Of a stretch of 64,000 nucleotides of DNA, positions 59,801 to 64,000 are shown piece after piece. How positions within the stretch are numbered: the stretch's first letter is position 1; the number at the start of each line of letters is the position of its first letter. Made by a program: the position numbers and the translations under genes. This DNA is from Eupeodes corollae (lineage: Eukaryota > Arthropoda > Insecta > Diptera > Syrphidae), in NCBI RefSeq assembly GCF_945859685.1, contig NC_079150.1:1312331-1376330 (forward strand). Direction: 5' to 3'. The notes under the pieces were generated by a model. It was not told the origin of the DNA and ran no database searches. It worked only from the letters and a program-made list of their open reading frames with translations.

Positions 59801-62322
59801 GTTTCGATTCTCCATTCAAGTTTTTTGGAGACCAAAACAGACTAGAGGTTCACCAAAGCTTAAGTCGTCGTTGCGCAATGTTATTTAAACTACTGGCACC
59901 TTTGTATGCAAAACTTATTTTTCTTTCTTATCATAATATTAATACCCGTTGATATAAAATTAATAAAATAATCAATGTATCTCGAACTGAAGGCTCACGC
60001 ATTGACTATCAGGTGCCGTGACAACATTTGTCAATAGAAAAAAACCGTTGGTTTTTAACGAACTGAAGAAGTTTCTACTGAACGATAATACTAGAATTAA
60101 TATTAGAAGAAGTTGAATGAGTTCGAAAGCATTTAAATGTGTTAAACAAAAATCTGAAAAAGTTATATTTCTCATTCCAGAAGCTTTTCTGACAAGCTGA
60201 GTTTTTAATTTTGTTCAGTGAAATGTTTTTATTTAAGATACAAAATTTATTTTTATAAGGACTATTACAATTTTTTTTTTAATTTCTTAAAGGCGCATAG
60301 ATCCCCTCTTAAGTGTTATAGGTATTCCTATAATTTAAAACAAATCAGATATTGCTGAATAAATATTAATTAAGCACCAACTAAATGAAAAGAAGAGACA
60401 AATAGAAAAAAGAAGAAGATAAAGAGAGAAAGTAATAGAAGAACATCATGAATAAAAGTTCAAATTAAGGAACAAGAAACAAATTTAATTTTGGTTTTAA
60501 GTACGTCTACTTTTGAAGAAGAATAGTCGAACCTCCTCTCGACGAAACGGATGTAGTGTCGGCCAATCTGGTATCAGTTCGGCTAAAGATGGTCTACGTG
60601 ATGATGGCGGCTAATTTTTCAATTTTTTTTGATTTTTGTTTTATGTTTAATTTGGAATGTGTTAAACAGTTTTTTGTTTGGAAAAAAGATCATAAGACTC
60701 ATGTTATTTTTGTGAATTACCAGACTTTTTATATAATTTATAATGAATGATATGGGGATATATTTTTTTTTAAATAGATATTTTTTTAATTTCGTTTAAA
60801 GAACCTATTGCATCTAAGCCCCAGGAGTCAAATAAACTATGTATTTGAAGGGTCAAAAAAATTACTTTTGTCATATTCATAATCCATAGTTTTCATATTT
60901 TAATATAGTTACGCAAACAAGACTCGTACAAAATGGAAGAGCTTTTATCAATAGTTTGAAAATTTTAAAACATGTAAGGCAAATATATTTCTTACAAGGC
61001 AACTAGAAAAACACAAAACACTGTACAAAAAAGTACATACATTATGAGTTGCGATATTTTTTGAATTTTTAAAATTTTAAATTCATTTTTTATTTGAAGG
61101 AATCAAGAATGTTGCGGGCTTAAATGCTTAAGGTACTGGAATTCATTTTATTAAAAAAAAACTAGTTCATTATTGCATACAATAATGGTTCTAAAAAATA
61201 CCTCTGGAGTATCCATTCTATAAAAAGTCAAATTGATTTTAACTTAGCCAATATTCAAAATTTAAAAAAAAAATCAAAAAATGTTCACGGACGGAGCAAT
61301 TACAGACCGTTACGTGTTTTATTGCGTTTGTTTTTGTGCTTGTTTTTCTTAACATTTTAATAAAAATATTATTTACTAGTTCAAGCAGTATAAAGTAGTT
61401 GCATTAAATTCAAGTACAAAAATCTTGTGTTCAGTACAAAAAAAAAATGAATTATTTACAATAAATTGATGTTTTTTTAGTTTTACTTTGTAAAACCATT
61501 TATGGGGTTATGAATTTTTAAAAATTAATAATAAAATCAAATAATTAAAATACAAATAGTTACTATGCCCAAATGTAAATACTTTTGTTTGAGTTGATAT
61601 TTGTTAATCAAAAAAATAGCAAAATCCAAATTAACAAAAACTAAACCATCAGCATAGCGCTAAACATATTTTAAAAAAACATGCGCTATTTACAACTGCC
61701 GTGTTATGGCTTTTTCACAATTTGTGTTACATTTGATAAAACAAAAATAGTCATAAAGAAATAAATAAAACCAGTTTAATAAAAAATAAAATTAATACAA
61801 AATTGTTTTGGTATAATGGGGAAAGTAATTGCAAATTTATTGTTTTAAGTGTTACGTTTTTGTTTTGTTCAATTTTGTATTCATAAAGAGAGGAAAAAGG
61901 ATAATGATAGGATATTTCGATTTTGTTTTCTTTTAGAGCCGAACATACCTTTTCGACTTTTTTAAGGGCCGGTAACGGTTTTTCCGTTTCCTTTAAATCA
62001 CCCCAATCGGGGTCTTTTTCATCTTTGTCCCATTTTTGATAACGACGTTTTTTCAACATTGCACGGAAATCCATACCACTTGAATCCGATACATACAATT
62101 GCATCTCCGCCGAATCCTCACCGTGTATATTCGATACCACAATTTTATATTTACCCTCATCGTTGGGCTTACATTTACGCATGCATAAGGTTATTGAATT
62201 TGTTTGGCCATCGGTAAGGAATTTAAAACGGCCACCTTCCATAATTTCAGATACACCTTTGTAAAATTTGAAGGTAGGCGCTGGTGCGCCCTCTACATTA
62301 ACCGTCATGTAAGCAGTTGAGT
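31898..62322 (-). CDS. bt: Projectin (bent), N-terminus outside the window
   Basis: Exons 5' to 3' (minus strand): 62322-61949, 59015-58890, 58672-57970, 57898-57545, 57467-55755, 55379-54480, 54418-53664, 53586-53451, 53056-52166, 52100-49749, 49690-49376, 49319-49038, 48974-48675, 48612-39154, 39084-38106, 38035-37694, 37442-36400, 35036-34980, 33351-33209, 33091-32956, 32887-32585 and 32529-31898. All phases agree, giving about 7,430 residues to the TAA stop. Projectin is the insect twitchin-class titin relative; it links Z-disc and thick filament in flight muscle, lies along the A-band in other muscles, and carries a kinase. The order is N-terminal Ig domains, a linker (MDFRAMLKKRRYQKW), more Ig domains, long FnIII-FnIII-Ig arrays, a titin-type kinase and five C-terminal Ig domains. 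Drosophila projectin is near 8,900 residues, so roughly 1,400 N-terminal residues are missing to the right. No internal stop was seen. Confidence 0.93.
32956..35036 (-). CDS. bt: bt short linker exons between C-terminal Ig domains
   Basis: Three small exons: 35036-34980 (57 bases, EWVTPEQAQLAHNFLYSG), 33351-33209 (143 bases, starting DRKYIEQPIKPAPPPIV and rich in Ser and Thr) and 33091-32956 (136 bases, with APGSPSRSRSATKEL). They encode a low-complexity, probably disordered linker between the second and third C-terminal Ig domains. The 57-base exon starts and ends in the same phase, so it could be skipped without a frameshift. The intron between 33352 and 34979 is AT-rich without other supported features. 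Confidence 0.85.
35037..36399 (-). other. bt: bt intron, about 1.4 kb
   Basis: AT-rich intron between the exon carrying the two Ig domains after the kinase and the small linker exon. No additional exon, repeat or RNA gene is visible. Confidence 0.7.
36400..39084 (-). CDS. bt: bt kinase region: Ig and FnIII, protein kinase, autoinhibitory tail, two Ig
   Basis: Three exons (39084-38106, 38035-37694, 37442-36400). The first encodes an Ig (LNVPPRFRDTAYFDKGEN), an FnIII module and a linker, then the kinase start (YDILEEIGTGAFGVVHRC, Gly-rich loop) and the ATP-anchoring Lys in AAKFIPVS. The second carries the catalytic loop HLDIKPENIM, the metal-binding DFGLA and the APE motif (AAPEIVNREP). The HRD arginine is Leu, as is usual in the twitchin/titin kinase family. 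The third completes the C-lobe and has the autoinhibitory tail (LLPIGRLSEYSSLRKLL), then two Ig domains. All key catalytic residues are present, so the kinase looks intact. Family kinases are held inactive by the C-terminal tail. Confidence 0.92.
39154..48612 (-). CDS. bt: bt giant exon, 9,459 bases of Ig/FnIII repeats
   Basis: One uninterrupted exon encoding about 3,153 codons, from acceptor TTCAATAG (with 48612 the first base) to donor ATGA|GTAAG at 39154. It holds the core of the regular FnIII-FnIII-Ig array: FnIII modules are marked by repeated WxPPxxDGGSPIxxYxxEKR and EYEFRVxAVNxAG motifs, Ig modules by GEPAPxxxW and RxDSGxYxxxxxN motifs. Near its end the pattern changes to an Ig pair without FnIII (GEKPEWVTRLQD, then a degenerate Ig), two FnIII modules and an Ig (PPLIVKPLRDANCIQN). 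The exon is complete, with no internal stops. Confidence 0.92.
48675..57467 (-). CDS. bt: bt exons 5-13: proximal FnIII/Ig array
   Basis: Nine exons (57467-55755, 55379-54480, 54418-53664, 53586-53451, 53056-52166, 52100-49749, 49690-49376, 49319-49038, 48974-48675). Most begin with one completing base pair plus LKPxIDR or LAPKIDR, so Ig starts fall at exon starts. The first four FnIII/Ig groups include the KPRKxK-type ends (AKPRN, AKPRF, ITKPRK) that continue directly into the next Ig. Module order is two FnIII per Ig, as expected. All junctions share phase 1 except 53664/53586, which is phase 0 inside a FnIII module. Confidence 0.9.
57545..59015 (-). CDS. bt: bt exons 2-4 of this window: Ig cluster before the FnIII array
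   Basis: Exons 59015-58890, 58672-57970 and 57898-57545. The first (126 bases, phase 0 in and out, starting KQESFLSPLIDQFAKEG) and the second build an Ig plus two further Ig domains (motifs DSGKYTIEI, DAGKYSCRL, DAGLFKC). The third (ENRFNKKLKDTSAVERE) adds another Ig with the EGEITCESG signature. Matching order and wording to Drosophila projectin is strong. They lie just N-terminal of the first FnIII module. Confidence 0.9.
59016..61948 (-). other. bt: bt intron with one candidate small exon
   Basis: AT-rich. Purine-rich tracts occur at 59740-59790 and 60390-60440. The only stretch that looks coding is 60533-60610 (separate entry). Confidence 0.6.
60533..60610 (-). CDS. bt: Candidate 78-base cassette exon of bt
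   Basis: After an AG acceptor (AAAAATTAG, minus strand) the frame reads PPSSRRPSLAELIPDWPTLH, then PFRREE, for 26 codons. The flanking recognised exons both meet in phase 0, and this segment is 26 whole codons, so it can be included or skipped. It is clearly less AT-rich than the surrounding intron. The acceptor is acceptable; the donor (GAG|GTTCGA) is weak, and an alternative donor slightly downstream would break the phase. The RRPSL...IPDWPTL wording resembles linkers of twitchin-class proteins, but I could not confirm a match. Confidence 0.5.
61949..62322 (-). CDS. bt: bt first exon in the window: Ig domain and linker
   Basis: 374 bases. It starts with two bases completing a codon whose first base lies in an exon to the right (codon xAC), so the window is missing upstream exons. 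It encodes most of an Ig domain (STAYMTVNVEGAPAPTFKFYK, with DEGKYKIVVSN), then the linker SSGMDFRAMLKKRRYQKWDK and ends LPALKKVEK|GTATG in phase 0. The linker is a recognised projectin landmark. Confidence 0.88.
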
Positions 62323-64000
62323 CTGTTGATTGAATGTAAATTTTTATTTTATTTTTTTTTTTTGAATTAGAAACAGAAATTGAAACCAATTAGATTAAGC
62401 AGTTTTTTTTCTTTTTTTTAAATAAAAGAAAAGAAAAAGATATATGCATATACATTCATTATTTGTTAGTATAAGAAGCAAATAATTTCAAGAAAGTTAT
62501 ACTTGTTTCAAGTAAATCAATTGATTGTATTTACAAGTCAGGGTGGAATGATCATGGTTTTACATAAATTTCATTTTGAAATTTCGGATTTAGCAATATT
62601 TCATCATTGGATCTCCAAAATTAATTTACAAACAAACCTTTATTATGAAGAGTATTTAGATTTTATAAGTGAACATTTTTGTTCTTGTAACGTATATTGT
62701 GCTTAATTATTTAATTATGTTAAAAACTTAGTTTTATTAATACGCCTTTAAACTTTATCGGCGATTCATTTTTTGTTGGTATTTTCAGGGGTCCCTACAC
62801 ACGAATGGTGATCTTAAAAATCATCGACATTGAAGGTAAACGTTTTAAATTGGTGCATTCCACGAAAATACCGAAGTTTCTTTTTATGAGACACAGTTTA
62901 AAGTTTTTTTCTATTAAACGTCATTTTCTGTAAAAAATACATACAAATTAAGCATTGTCACTAAGAGAAGGAATAGAAGTAAGAAAAATTGTATTTATTG
63001 CTATCATCGTTACATAGTTCCTGCCGTTGTTTGTTGAATGCCAAAGAGTTTTTAGTTTGTTTTTAATGAGTAGAATACTTTACATGATCATAGAATTACT
63101 AATGGGTATAAAGTAATGTTCATTCTTTCATTGTTCTTTAAATGAATACAAGTATTAATTTTTGTTTCAAAAACGCGTGTGAATTATATTTAGTAAATTT
63201 ATTGAAAATAAAATGCCAGTAACTGTCAAAGTAAATTTTTTGCATAATATTTTTATCAGTACCATATGCTCTTAATGCATGTTTCCATACCAAAAGGAAA
63301 CAATACTATTTAAAGATGTTATGAAATTAATTTCAATGTAACAAAGTCCAAAAATCCTTGAAGTGAAATAAAGGCACTAAAATTAAATAAATTCTAAAGA
63401 CGAAAACCGCTTTAACTTTGAAGGCGGTCACGCAACTTCTTTGATCTACTTATGGTATGTGAACGCGCCAGACAGGCAGTCGTCTATGTCAATCAGCCAA
63501 TGGAGCACCATAAATTGCAATGCTTTAAAATCAACACCGATTTTGTAATTTATTTGACGCTTGGAAGGTTTGAGGCCTTTTCTATTTTCAAGAAAACTAA
63601 AGTAAATTATGTTTTTTAATCAATTTTTTTTTGTATACATAAATGTACACTCAGAGAAGTTGAGTGAGTGAACTTTAGATGTTGTATTTTTTAACTTGTA
63701 ACATTGAACTTTACTCAATGACCTGATTGTATGACTGCAAATATTTGACAATTCGTCAAGAGTTGAATTACTTTTTAAGAAAAAAAAATATAAATTGTTT
63801 TAAGTACAAAAATCTATAAGAGCTGCGAAATGTATTTACATTTTCCAGCTAAATTACAAAAATACATTTTAAAAAGTTCCATAAAAATGGAACGTAAAAA
63901 TAGACGCCGATTCAAAATCAAAATGAAATTAACCATGCTTTTTAAAATATATGTTTCAAAAAGGAAAAGGATAGAGGATTGCTTAATTATAGACTTTTCT
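62323..64000 (-). other. bt: Upstream bt intron at the right edge
   Basis: AT-rich; no further bt exon was recognised on the minus strand. Two patches stand out: a plus-strand acceptor/donor-like pair around 62789-62835, and a less AT-rich stretch at about 63425-63530. Neither has a supported function. Confidence 0.55.

Noticed and set aside
60556..60750. Plus-strand frame overlapping the candidate bt exon
   Set aside because: It is the antisense shadow of the minus-strand segment and runs into AT-rich intron.
31898..62322. Alternative identities sallimus/titin or Unc-89 for the giant muscle gene
   Set aside because: The FnIII-FnIII-Ig order, a single C-terminal kinase followed by five Ig domains, and the MDFRAM linker match projectin. 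Sallimus lacks a kinase, and Unc-89 has RhoGEF and two kinase domains.
1..64000. CRISPR arrays, operons, ribosome binding sites and tRNA/rRNA genes
   Set aside because: The sequence is eukaryotic nuclear DNA; no regular spaced repeats were seen. The only tRNA-like sequences are the SINE heads, which lack a full cloverleaf.

Overview
The window is AT-rich animal DNA with intron-split genes. It most likely comes from a fly (Diptera, probably Brachycera). Donors and acceptors follow the GTAAG/TTNCAG pattern, and two of the four genes are very large insect proteins: the apolipophorin precursor (apolpp/Rfabg) and the muscle giant projectin (bent, bt). Both lie on the small dot chromosome (Muller element F) in Drosophila melanogaster, so this may be an element-F segment. 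I recall the other two genes, Sip1/NHERF1 and Vps29, as lying elsewhere in Drosophila, so the neighbourhood looks rearranged. I cannot name the species.

Layout. 1-3600 (+): last exon of Sip1, a PDZ adaptor with a C-terminal ezrin/moesin-binding tail, with a SINE in the intron upstream. 3600-6880: intergenic, no gene seen. 6883-20786 (+): apolpp, seven coding exons encoding about 3,310 residues, complete from signal peptide to stop. 21050-25560: transposon graveyard, with a decayed I/Jockey-type LINE split by a Helitron that is itself split by a PIF/Harbinger-like element. 25834-26711 (-): complete Vps29 in four exons. 26712-31500: intergenic, with a long-armed foldback element interrupted by a SINE and a further SINE fragment. 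31898-62322 (-): bt, 22 recognised exons plus one candidate exon, about 7,430 residues including all of the kinase and C-terminal Ig domains. The N-terminal exons lie beyond the right edge. 62323-64000: upstream bt intron.

The four genes are not a functional unit. Apolpp makes the haemolymph lipid carrier, bt a sarcomeric elastic kinase, Vps29 a retromer subunit and Sip1 a cortical scaffold. All exon boundaries were read by eye from splice consensus and phase. Phases agree across every recognised junction of apolpp, Vps29 and bt, which is strong internal support.

I found no CRISPR array, rRNA or tRNA gene, and no convincing new protein system. The most noteworthy structures are the three-level transposon nest, the SINE family with readable target duplications, the foldback element, a single 9.46-kb bt exon, and a small candidate bt exon.
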